Source: Arachnopeziza araneosa | Lineage: Eukaryota; Ascomycota; Leotiomycetes; Helotiales; Arachnopezizaceae | NCBI GenBank assembly: GCA_003988855.1 | Contig: QYAI01000038.1 | Coordinates: forward strand, 123,847 to 187,846 | Reading direction: 5' to 3' | DNA length: 64,000 nt | Part shown: positions 56,344 to 64,000 of the stretch, piece by piece | How the letters are laid out: each line of letters starts with the position of its first letter | Numbering within the stretch: position 1 is the first letter of the stretch | Position numbers and translations under genes: made by a program | The notes under the pieces: generated by a model | Told to the model about the DNA's origin: nothing | What the model saw: the letters and a program-made list of their open reading frames with translations, nothing else | Database searches by the model: none

Positions 56344-57528
56344 ATGCGCAGCTCGCATCGCAAGTCGCGGTTGGGCTGCAGGGAATGTAAACAACGGCAT
56401 ACAAAGTGCGACGAAACGCATCCCTCTTGCCATAATTGCACCAACAGCAAACGCCAATGTTCATTCGCCCGCTCGAATAGCTCCTCGCTGGTGCACATAC
56501 AACCACAGAGGCCCGATTTGCCATTAGATGGTAACAGCAAGATTGGTTCATCCGAACCCGTCACGCCGGATGCCAACAGCCACAAAGTCGCTCGTTCTCC
56601 CGGCCTTAGACGCGACCTCCTGGATGAGGATTACAACATGATTCACTTCCAGCTTCTCTATCATGTTGAACACAGATTGAGCTCGGATGCCCAGCAGTTT
56701 ATGCCCAAGGGGCAAGAGCTTTTTAAGAAGTCGGTGAGAGAAGCGTTCACAGCAGCGTACCTCATGGATGCCCTCATTGCGATCGCGGCGGCCCACAAAA
56801 GCACGCTGCCGGGAGAGGACCAGGACTTTTACCAGACCGAAGCGACGAGGCTATTGACACGGTCTTTGACCAAATTCAATGCTCAGGACGAAATTACTGA
56901 AGACTATGCCATGGCCGCGTTTCTGTATACCATGTTGCTTGGGCAACTGGTCCTCTTCGACATATTTTCTCAGGAAGAGGACTTGACCATCATTCTAGAT
57001 AGATTCGTGCATTGCATGAAGCTACATCACGGCATACGCAAGGTTGTCGCCCCGATGTGGCATAAAGTCAAGCCGATGCTGGGCGGGTGCCATTTAGCAG
57101 AGTGGGTGAGCGATGGAATACCGAAACGAAGAGAGCCAGAATCTGAATGTTCTCCGCTTTGGGAGCTGCTCGGCCGGAGCGATGTCAGCTCACACTCCCG
57201 CCAGGCCTACTCATCTTCTATCGAAGCACTGCAGATGATGTTCGACTGCACCAGCGGGTTACCTACGAATCGAATGGCAGCAGTCCAAGAATGGCTAGTT
57301 CGGGTTCCTATGGACTTTGTCGATCTCATAAGCCAACGACGGCCGGAAGCTCTTATCATACTCGCGTATTATGCCGTATTGCTTCATCATGCCCGAGGGT
57401 TTTGGGCTGTCGGCAGCGGCGGGAGACGTCTTATTCAATCGGTTACGAGCTACCTAGGAGAGCACTGGTCACGGTGGTTGGAGTGGCCGAATGAGATTCT
57501 GAACAAGCCACCGGTATTGACTGAGTAA
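56344..57528 (+). CDS. Zn(II)2Cys6 transcription factor
   Basis: Predicted 394-residue single-exon regulator. The zinc cluster is at the extreme N-terminus: C12, C15, C22, C29, C32, C39 (CX2CX6CX6CX2CX6C), preceded by RSSHRKSRLG and followed by a short Ser-rich linker. The remainder (about 90-390) is a helical fungal-specific region of the Upc2/sterol-uptake-control type layout (short C6 protein, ligand-binding-like C-terminus). The ATG at 56344 gives the family-typical start; upstream in-frame codons are not ATG. It lies 618 bp upstream of, and in the same direction as, a norsolorinic-acid-ketoreductase-like SDR, so local regulation is possible but unproven. The gene block is bracketed by two copies of a dispersed repeat. 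Confidence 0.85.
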   Translation: MRSSHRKSRLGCRECKQRHTKCDETHPSCHNCTNSKRQCSFARSNSSSLVHIQPQRPDLPLDGNSKIGSSEPVTPDANSHKVARSPGLRRDLLDEDYNMIHFQLLYHVEHRLSSDAQQFMPKGQELFKKSVREAFTAAYLMDALIAIAAAHKSTLPGEDQDFYQTEATRLLTRSLTKFNAQDEITEDYAMAAFLYTMLLGQLVLFDIFSQEEDLTIILDRFVHCMKLHHGIRKVVAPMWHKVKPMLGGCHLAEWVSDGIPKRREPESECSPLWELLGRSDVSSHSRQAYSSSIEALQMMFDCTSGLPTNRMAAVQEWLVRVPMDFVDLISQRRPEALIILAYYAVLLHHARGFWAVGSGGRRLIQSVTSYLGEHWSRWLEWPNEILNKPPVLTE

Positions 57529-58146
57529 TGTGTCCAATCATAGCAGACCACATAGAATTGAGTGCTTTTCATCGAGTGCCATAGAATATTCATATTCCCA
57601 ACGTTTGACTGGTGCTAAGATCTCCGCAGAGATTAGTGGTGTGAATCATGTATCCACATGGTGGATAAAGCATTAAATGATGGATAAAGCATTAAATGAT
57701 GAAATTGCATACGCGGATTTGTGAGGGTTGATACTTCATGGATACGGCCCTCTTGAAGCACGTCTAGGTGGGGCGTATTCAAAGATTTCTTATTTGCTGT
57801 ACTCATTGACTTTCCGACCCACCCGTATTTGGTACGCCCTCATTGGCTTAGAACACGTGTAAAACGAGGTCACTTCGGAGCTCCAGCCTGGCCCTTTCTC
57901 TGACGCACGGTAGTCTAGCCACGGAGTTTCTCATATATGCTTGGTAAGATACAGAGCGGCTATGGCGCCTTCTTTCGGGATTCGGTCCTTGATGAAAATC
58001 ACGCCAGCTCACCTTGAACATGAAGCAATGCATACATGAAGCGATGTGTATATAAACTGGAGACCAGTCTCTTCCTCTTATATCTACATCTCTCGCCAGA
58101 GGTACAAAAGTCTGAATAGACATATTCCCTTTCTAAATCCCTAATC
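57529..58146. other. Intergenic region, SDR promoter
   Basis: A 618-bp gap with no gene. A 17-bp sequence (GGATAAAGCATTAAATG) occurs twice in tandem at about 57662-57701. A CACGTG core lies near 57854. Confidence 0.55.
57662..57701 (+). repeat. Short tandem duplication
   Basis: GGATAAAGCATTAAATGAT occurs twice back to back (unit about 19 bp), in the promoter of the SDR gene. Confidence 0.8.
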
Positions 58147-59005
58147 ATGGTCTTTACCGTCCTCATCTCAGGCGCAAATCGTGGCATAGGAAAGGGACTT
58201 CTTCAGCGCTATCTCATCCAGCCGAATCATGTCGTTATTGCAGCCAACCGGGACCCATCGCACCCGACTTCTCAGTCCCTGAACGACTTGCCAAAGGGCG
58301 AAGGCAGTCGTCTAATCATAGTCAAGGTTGATGCCTCGTCCGAAACTGACGCCTCTGAGGCTGTTGAGCAGCTGCAGAACTCTTATGGGATCGATCGTCT
58401 TGATTTGGTCATAGCCAATGCGGGCATGTCAAACGTCTGGCCTACGGTTGCTGTTCTCAGGATTGCGGACCTGCAAGCTCACATGGAGGCCAATGCTTAC
58501 GGTGTCATCACGCTGTACCAGGCGACATGTTCGCTCTTGAAAAAATCCAATAAAGGGCCCAAGTTCATACCTATCGGGTCAAGGGCCGGTTGTATGAAGT
58601 GAGTACTCTCGATCCGGTGATGCATGGGGGAGAAGGAGAAGAGAATTATCGGACCTTTGATCTCACTGATAGAATAACAGGGATCAACCGCCTGTTCCAA
58701 ACAGCGCGTACGGGCCAACCAAAGCGGTGGTGAACTGGCTGACCGTCAGAATCCATAGCGAGGACGATTGGCTCATCACCGTTGCCATCCATCCCGGCTT
58801 AGTCGATACAGACCTCGGCTCTACTGGTATCCACTGGTTGAGTCACGAGAGCGGCTTGGAGTTTATCAAGAGGTTGAACCTTGAGAAGTCTATGATTAGT
58901 GTTGACAAGTCATGTGATGGTATTGTTAAGGTCGTTTCTGAATTGGTTAGGGATAAGCACGGCGGTAGACTGGTCTCATACGCTGGAGAAATTATAGATT
59001 GGTAA
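58147..59005 (+). CDS. Short-chain dehydrogenase, norsolorinic acid ketoreductase-like
   Basis: Predicted 258-residue classical SDR. Two exons: 58147-58598 and 58681-59005 (82-nt intron, GTGAGT/CAG). Cofactor motif SGANRGIG (8-15), NAG motif IANAGMS, catalytic Ser145, Tyr161 and Lys165 (Y-G-P-T-K), and IHPGLVDTDLG after the active site. Arg12 within the glycine-rich loop and NRDP after strand 2 fit NADPH use. Sequence style is that of aflatoxin/sterigmatocystin Nor-1/StcE ketoreductases and related fungal SDRs. No polyketide synthase is in the window, so a toxin role cannot be concluded. The catalytic Tyr is supplied only by exon 2. Confidence 0.9.
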
Positions 59006-59420
59006 AAGTGCAATGTTCTAGACTCGTGCAGAAAGCTGTAAGGAATTAAGGGTTTCAAAATATCCACTCAGGATTTTGTACTGGAAAGAATGAGACCGCA
59101 CATCAAAGACATATCATTTACTGTTCTGGAGCTGTAAGGAGTATTGTTATCTGTTGAATAAAAACAATAGAGTCTGGGCTTCAAAGATAAACTAAAAATA
59201 CTTTTCATAACTGTTCATAACTGTTCAAACGAAACAGCTGGAACAAACGAACTAATTTAGCATATCAGATTCAATCTCTCTGGAAATTTAAAATTATTCA
59301 CTCATCGGCGAATTCACTGACTACACTCCCAATCTTCAAGCAGTCCAGCAAACTCAAAATATCGACTCGAGTTCTTAATATCTAGAGACTACGAGAAAGG
59401 CTGCCATTAGTTTCCTAGTC
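59006..59420. other. Intergenic spacer
   Basis: A 415-bp gap; AATAAA at about 59157-59162 is a possible poly(A) signal of the SDR. CATAACTGTTCA is directly repeated near 59205-59228. Nothing else seen. Confidence 0.5.
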
Positions 59421-60463
59421 ATGGAGAATCTTACAGGGGAGGAGGTGGTTTACCATCGCTCGGAGTCGTGGTGCGGATGGCGTGAAACGAGCACAGCATC
59501 TCAACTCGAAAATGACTTGCACCACGCATATACCATCATTACTGATTCTAAAAAGATATATCTCGGTGTGGATCGCCTCTTTTTGGAGGATCTTGCGGAG
59601 AAAGCTAAAGACAAGAACCGCGTCACTTTTATCTCCCTTCATCCTCATGAGCTCAGTTGCGAATATGAACACCTAGATAGATCTGAACTACTCAGCAAGG
59701 GTCTTTCAAAGGAGCTCGCTACTGATTGGGATGAAGTTTTGAGGAGAATGGGTTCTGGGTATGAAAAGGGCAATGAAAAAGTTACCAGCGCTAACCGATC
59801 CAAGCCCATTGACTATTCAAGCCCATTGCGAACGGATACTAGTCCCAAGCCAATCAAGAGATCAGTCAACTCCCGGCAAGTGCCGAGTCCAGAGTATAAT
59901 CCTACCAAGCAGCGTGTGATATCACAAGTGGGTATCATAGACGAAATTTCTGAGCCAGAACTAGACGATTTTCTTCTTTCGCCTGATCTATCTCCGGTCC
60001 TTCCTCTACACATATCTAATATCAAGCATACAAGATTTGTGCGACGAAAAGACGGGAGACCCGACCTTCATGCTCGCCCATCAACTTCATCGGTGCAACC
60101 AGACCTGCAACTAATGACGTCTGCCAATCAACGAGATACCGAGTTACCACTCAAGTATCCTCTTCCGCGAAGGCCCGAGGCACCGATCCATTTCATCCAG
60201 GAGTTTGAGAGGGAAGCTGCCCGTAACTCCGGTAGAAGACCTGCCTCACCATCACTAGGAGTCCACCGCACCCATTTGAATTTCTTCAAATGGAGCAGTT
60301 GACTCCACAGTTACCTCCTAATGGCCCACTCGTCGAGTCTACGCAAGTTCCGCGTCCAAGAAGTCACCCTCCTACTCCGCCTCCAAAACGTAGGATCCAA
60401 TTTTTGGTTCAGGTGGTGATTAGCTTAAGGAGATGGGCGAGAAGAAGGACGCTCGATGATTAA
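59421..60463 (+). CDS. Hypothetical protein with basic C-terminus (two exons)
   Basis: Predicted 328-residue protein of unknown function. Exon 1 59421-60202, exon 2 60259-60463. The 56-nt intron (GTTTGA donor, TAG acceptor) is inferred because the first frame stops at 60302. A second frame downstream is clearly protein-like: SPPHPFEFLQMEQLTPQLPP, then PPTPPPKRR and a final basic LRRWARRRTLDD. The N-terminal 110 residues look globular (YHRSESWCGW, KKIYLGVDRLFLEDLAEKAK); the middle is Ser/Pro-rich and disordered. No membrane segment or known domain. The splice is plausible rather than certain; a frameshift is the alternative. It forms the third gene of the block between the two dispersed-repeat copies. 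Confidence 0.6.
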
Positions 60464-60758
60464 GTTTTTCCTAGCATATGATTTTCTTATTGAGCGAGTG
60501 CGAATTTGTATTTGCGGTAGCTGAGTGGAAGCGATATCAACTTTTCGTTCTTCTACACTTCGCAGAAAATTGTTTGTGATTTTAGTAACTATCAATTTAT
60601 GTTTTCCTGTCGTTCATTGCTTCTTTTTGCCCCACAACACAGACTGTGTAATAAGTAAAAATGATCTCGGTTTCCAAGAGTGTGATTAGATTCCTAACAT
60701 TATTTCAGCCTTTGAGAGAAACAAGAGGCGCGAATTAAATTCTTCACTTCCCTCTACT

Positions 60759-60910
60759 AACGTCCGTCCCTTCGTGCCGAAAAACCCTGCGTGCCGAAAA
60801 ATCTGACAGGTACTTTGATTTCAAACATAGTAAATCCTCTACAAATAATATCCTCCGCCGAAATTTTATGTCAATTATGTTCCCTAGCCATTTGTGAACA
60901 ATCTAAACCC
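60759..60910 (+). repeat. Dispersed repeat, copy B
   Basis: Second copy of the element at 55653-55788, same orientation, 5.1 kb downstream. Here the CGTGCCGAAAAA block is present twice in tandem (60773 and 60790 area). Flanks do not match those of copy A. Confidence 0.7.
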
Positions 60911-61272
60911 ATTTTACGAGGGATTACATCATAATGCTGCTCTTAGGCCTAATTAGGAGGAACGTCTTCATTCATACCAAAACAAAGTCTTTTTGATATG
61001 CCTCCACCATCGGGCTCTTCTCCTCCCTAAAACTTATAAAAACGTCATACCTAAGCTTTAGAATCTTCCTACGTCGCCAGCAATCGTCATGAGCCCTGTG
61101 GCTGATGTGGTGTCCAGATCTATGTATTGCCGCCAGGCGGATTGATACTTGGAATTGAAGCTCATGACGAATTTGGCTAGAGCGAAACGACCCAGCACTT
61201 GTCCATCACAGGCGCTTTTTTGCCTCAGGCGCTAGGGCTGCAAGTGAGGCTGCAACTAGGTTGACGCAGCTC

Positions 61273-61280
61273 TCACGTGA
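61273..61280. promoter_or_regulatory. E-box TCACGTGA upstream of HET-NLR
   Basis: Perfect 8-bp palindrome 207 bp before the HET-NLR start codon, similar in position to the E-box cores before the other two incompatibility-type genes. Role inferred only. Confidence 0.3.
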
Positions 61281-61486
61281 GGTACAGCCACCTGCCAATC
61301 ACAGCCACCGCCCTTCCAGCGCCAACTCAGCATGGTGCTGTCTTTGGGCTATGCTGCAGCCTTACGTCCCAAGTCACAGCTTCCGACCGCCACAATGACT
61401 CTTCCCTTCCGACATAGACATCAAGCTCGATAGCGACCGTCGCTTCCGATTCCTGCCCGACGTCCGATGACGAGCTTCCGCTCACG

Positions 61487-64000
61487 ATGCGACTCCTAGC
61501 ATACAAGGACGACGAGATTAGCCTGACGGATGATCTGGTGGTGATGAATCTTCCTCAGTATGCCATACTCTCGCACACATGGGGACCCGACGGCAAAGAG
61601 GTCACTTTCAGAGACCTGATTGACGGCACGGGGGAGAACAAGCCTGGCTACCAAAAGATCAAATTCTGCGCAGAACAAGCAAAGCGGGATGGACTGGAAT
61701 ACTGCTGGGTGGATACTTGCTGTATCGACAAGTCGGACCCGAGCGAAGTGCAAAGATCTATCAACTCTATGTTTCGTTGGTATCGTAACGCGACTCGATG
61801 CTATGTGTACCTTTCGGGTATTTTCGCAGCTACTGAGAAGGAGGGCCAGCGGTCTGAATCAGCATGGAAGTCAGCCTTTCAAGCCCATAGATGGTTCGCT
61901 CGAGGCTGGACGCTGCAAGAGCTTCTAGCACCGGTCTCGGTCGAGTTCTTTTCGCAGGACGAACAGCGGCTTGGTGATAAGAGGTCTCTCGAGCAACAGA
62001 TCCACGATATTACTGGGATTGCGATTCTGGCACTTCATGACAATAACCTTTCTCAATTCAGTGTTGAGGAGCGGTTTAAATGGGCACACACACGGCATAC
62101 TACACACGAGGAAGACTGGGCATATTGTCTTCTCGGCATCTTCGGCATTTTCATGCCCCTAATATACGGCGAAGGGCGGGAGCATGCGACCCGCCGGCTC
62201 AAACGAGAAATAAAAATATCTCAAGGTACGTTGAATGTCGTGAACCGATGGCTTACGTGGGAGCTGGCTGACTTAAGTCCTAGATGGTGGCTCGGAGAGG
62301 CCCGCTAAATCCTGGTGTGGGTAGATTCCATCGTGTCTCTGCGCATTGTTCTTATGCAGTCATAGGTTTTATTCCATATGCACGAAACGATACCTTTATT
62401 GGCCGGGAAGCTATACTAAATCAGCTAAGAAGCCAGCTCCTCGAGTCAACTTCGCGAAGAGTGTCGCTCTTTGGCCTCGGCGGCATTGGGTAGGTTAGCT
62501 TAGCTGCCTATAGCTATATGTCTAACCCGTGATAGGAAAACGCAGATCGCCCTGGAGTATGCTTATTCATTACGGGAAGCTTGCGAAGATGTATCGGTGT
62601 TTTGGGTCCACGCTAGCAATACCGAGAGGTTTCGTCAATCGTACACGTCAATTGCGCAAGAATACTGTATTCCAGGCTACGACGATCCCAAAACGGATGT
62701 ATTGCCCCTCGTCAAACAATGGCTTGAGAAGAAGGACCGAGGGCGATGGCTTATAATTATTGACAATGCAGACGATTCGCAGATCTTTTTCCCGCCAGAC
62801 GAATCAGATATTGATAGCAGCACTGACGAAGATAGCCTTTTAGGGCAGTATATCCCAGACTGCTCGCATGGATCGATTCTAGTCACCACTCGGAACAAGC
62901 AGGTTGGCTTGATGCTGACTAAGGGAAGGCCGCCGATAGAGGTTAATGCGATGGACGACGGCGAGGCCGAAAAGCTCCTCCGTACCAAGCTCGAAGACCA
63001 ATCCGTCGAGTCTGACTACCTATTAACGCTTGCCTCTCGACTAGAGCACCTGCCGTTAGCTCTAGCCCAAGCTGCTGCATATATCGGAGTTAACAGTATG
63101 ACAGTAAGCCAATATTTGGAAATCCTGGATAGAAGTAAGCAGGACTTTATTAGTCTGCTTAGTAAGGAGTTTGAGACGGTTGGCAGAGACTCAAGGACGC
63201 CTCGGGCGATTACGAAAACGTGGATTCTTTCTTTCAAGCAGATTCAGAAGCAGAATACTCTAGCTAGTGAACTACTTTCCCTTATTAGCTTCTTAGATCG
63301 GCAAGCGATAGCTATGGAGTTCTTGACTTGGTACAGCGGACAACACGATCACGAACGATATGGGGAAACACAAATAAAGGAGGCGCTTGGGTTGTTAAAA
63401 GCATTCTCTTTCATCACGCAAGCTAAAGACCAGAGTGTGGATGTGCATCGGCTAGTGCAGCTGGTCACGCGAAAGTGGCTTGCCAGACAGGAGAAGACGA
63501 GCCGATTTGCGGGCCAGGCGCTTTTGGCAGTGTCATATGCATTCCCATTTGGAACTTACGAGAACTGGGCGATATGTGGCGCCTATCTGCCACATGTATA
63601 TAGCGTGCTGAAGTTTGAGGGGACAGGGTCGAGAGATGAGCTAGTAGGGAGGGCAGCTCTTCTCCACTGTATGGCTGGATTCTTCCAGTATCGAGGTCAA
63701 TGGGATGATTCGGAGGGTCTCTTGCTAGAGGCGGTGGAGTTGAGAAAAGATAAGCTAGGTTTAGAGGACCTAGATACGCTGACGAGCATTGGTAACCTGG
63801 CGTCGACGTACAGGAACCAGGGCCGGTGGGAGGAGGCTGAGAAGCTAGACGTGCAGGTGATGGAGACTTCTCAGACCAAGCTTGGGGCGGACCATCCAGA
63901 CACGCTGACGAGCATGGCCAACCTAGCGTCGACGTTTTGGAACCAGGGCCGGTGGGAGGAGGCTGAGAAGCTAGANGTGCAGGTGATGGAGACTTCTCAG
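61487..64000 (+). CDS. HET + NB-ARC + TPR NLR, 3' end beyond window
   Basis: NLR-type incompatibility protein, at least 780 residues and incomplete at the right edge. Exons: 61487-62225, 62284-62316, 62366-62489, 62536-64000 onward. The HET domain has YAILSHTWG (25-33), YCWVDTCCID (72-81), RGWTLQELLAP (139-149) and LLGIFGIFMPLIYGEG. A very short exon 2 (33 nt) makes the linker SERPAKSWC. NB-ARC follows with FIGRE and P-loop GLGGIGKT, which is split by the third intron, then Walker B WLIIIDNAD, ILVTTR and LPLALAQAAAYI. The C-terminus is kinesin-light-chain-type TPRs of 42 residues. The last two units (from 63779 and 63905) are nearly identical in DNA. Such proteins sense non-self or pathogens and trigger HET-mediated cell death. 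One base (63976) is undetermined. Confidence 0.88.
63779..64000 (+). repeat. Near-identical 126-bp tandem repeats (TPR units)
   Basis: Unit 1 at 63779-63904, unit 2 from 63905 to the edge (96 bases visible). They share long identical blocks and differ at only about ten positions, several clustered at one short stretch (TAC-AGG versus TTT-TGG). Each unit encodes a 42-residue TPR beginning LTSI/MxNLAST. An N at 63976 shows the assembly was ambiguous here. Confidence 0.92.

Larger units (their letters stand above)
60464..61486. other. Intergenic region, HET-NLR promoter
   Basis: A 1.0-kb gap with the second dispersed-repeat copy (60759-60910). An 11-bp inverted repeat pair TCGTCATGAGC/GCTCATGACGA lies at about 61084-61094 and 61160-61170, and a TCACGTGA box at 61273-61280. 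No coding sequence recognised. Confidence 0.55.

Noticed and set aside
1..64000. tRNA and rRNA genes
   Set aside because: Looked for B-box-like GGTTCGAATCC and paired acceptor stems; no convincing candidate was seen by eye. A tRNAscan run would settle this.

Overview
This window is nuclear DNA from a filamentous ascomycete (Pezizomycotina, plausibly Leotiomycetes-like, though the class cannot be fixed from sequence alone). The evidence is the gene content (HET-domain and STAND/NLR incompatibility genes, Zn(II)2Cys6 regulators, GPI-anchored serine-rich proteins, a carbohydrate esterase). Introns are short (mostly 45-125 nt) with GTRNGT donors and CTAAC/CTGAC branch points, and TPR and HET families are fungal in style. 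No tRNA, rRNA, CRISPR or bacterial-type element was seen. Exon boundaries were worked out by hand from splice signals and frame continuity; each multi-exon model given as intact closes in frame.

Layout. 1-2600: truncated CE1 acetylxylan-esterase-like gene and a TVP38/DedA-type Golgi membrane protein. 3175-12401: an accessory block with a SesB-like esterase/NB-ARC/TPR NLR, a GPI-anchored serine-rich protein and a HET-domain gene. 12617-22713: PhzF-like protein, a GPI protein made of three Cys-x56-Cys repeats, a Q-rich protein with four copies of an LQDYQMQLMLLEQQNKKR-type motif, and a full-length ABCG transporter with two complete nucleotide-binding domains. 22714-40742: a very gene-poor 18 kb interval holding a single convincing gene, an AT-hook plus Zn2Cys6 transcription factor at about 30.2-32.3 kb, with 7.5 kb and 8.4 kb of gene-free flanks containing simple repeats. 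40743-47592: housekeeping genes (proline-rich protein, Eco1 cohesin acetyltransferase, COQ1 polyprenyl diphosphate synthase, Vma12-like V-ATPase assembly factor). 47930-64000: another accessory block. It holds a decayed gene with an incompatibility-type N-terminal domain, a possible fragment beside an AT-rich relic, an MFS transporter, a possible mitochondrial insertion, a Zn2Cys6 regulator, a norsolorinic-acid-ketoreductase-like SDR and an unknown gene. The regulator, SDR and unknown gene are bracketed by two direct copies of a dispersed repeat. A HET-NB-ARC-TPR NLR with near-identical tandem 126-bp repeats runs off the right edge.

Taken together, the most unusual biology is the concentration of allorecognition/immune-type genes. 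There are two NLRs with different N-terminal effectors (esterase and HET), a stand-alone HET gene and a decayed relative, separated by ordinary housekeeping genes. Other novel-looking items are the exact 57-residue cysteine spacing in the triplicated GPI protein, the repeated LQDYQMQLM protein and the isolated AT-hook regulator.
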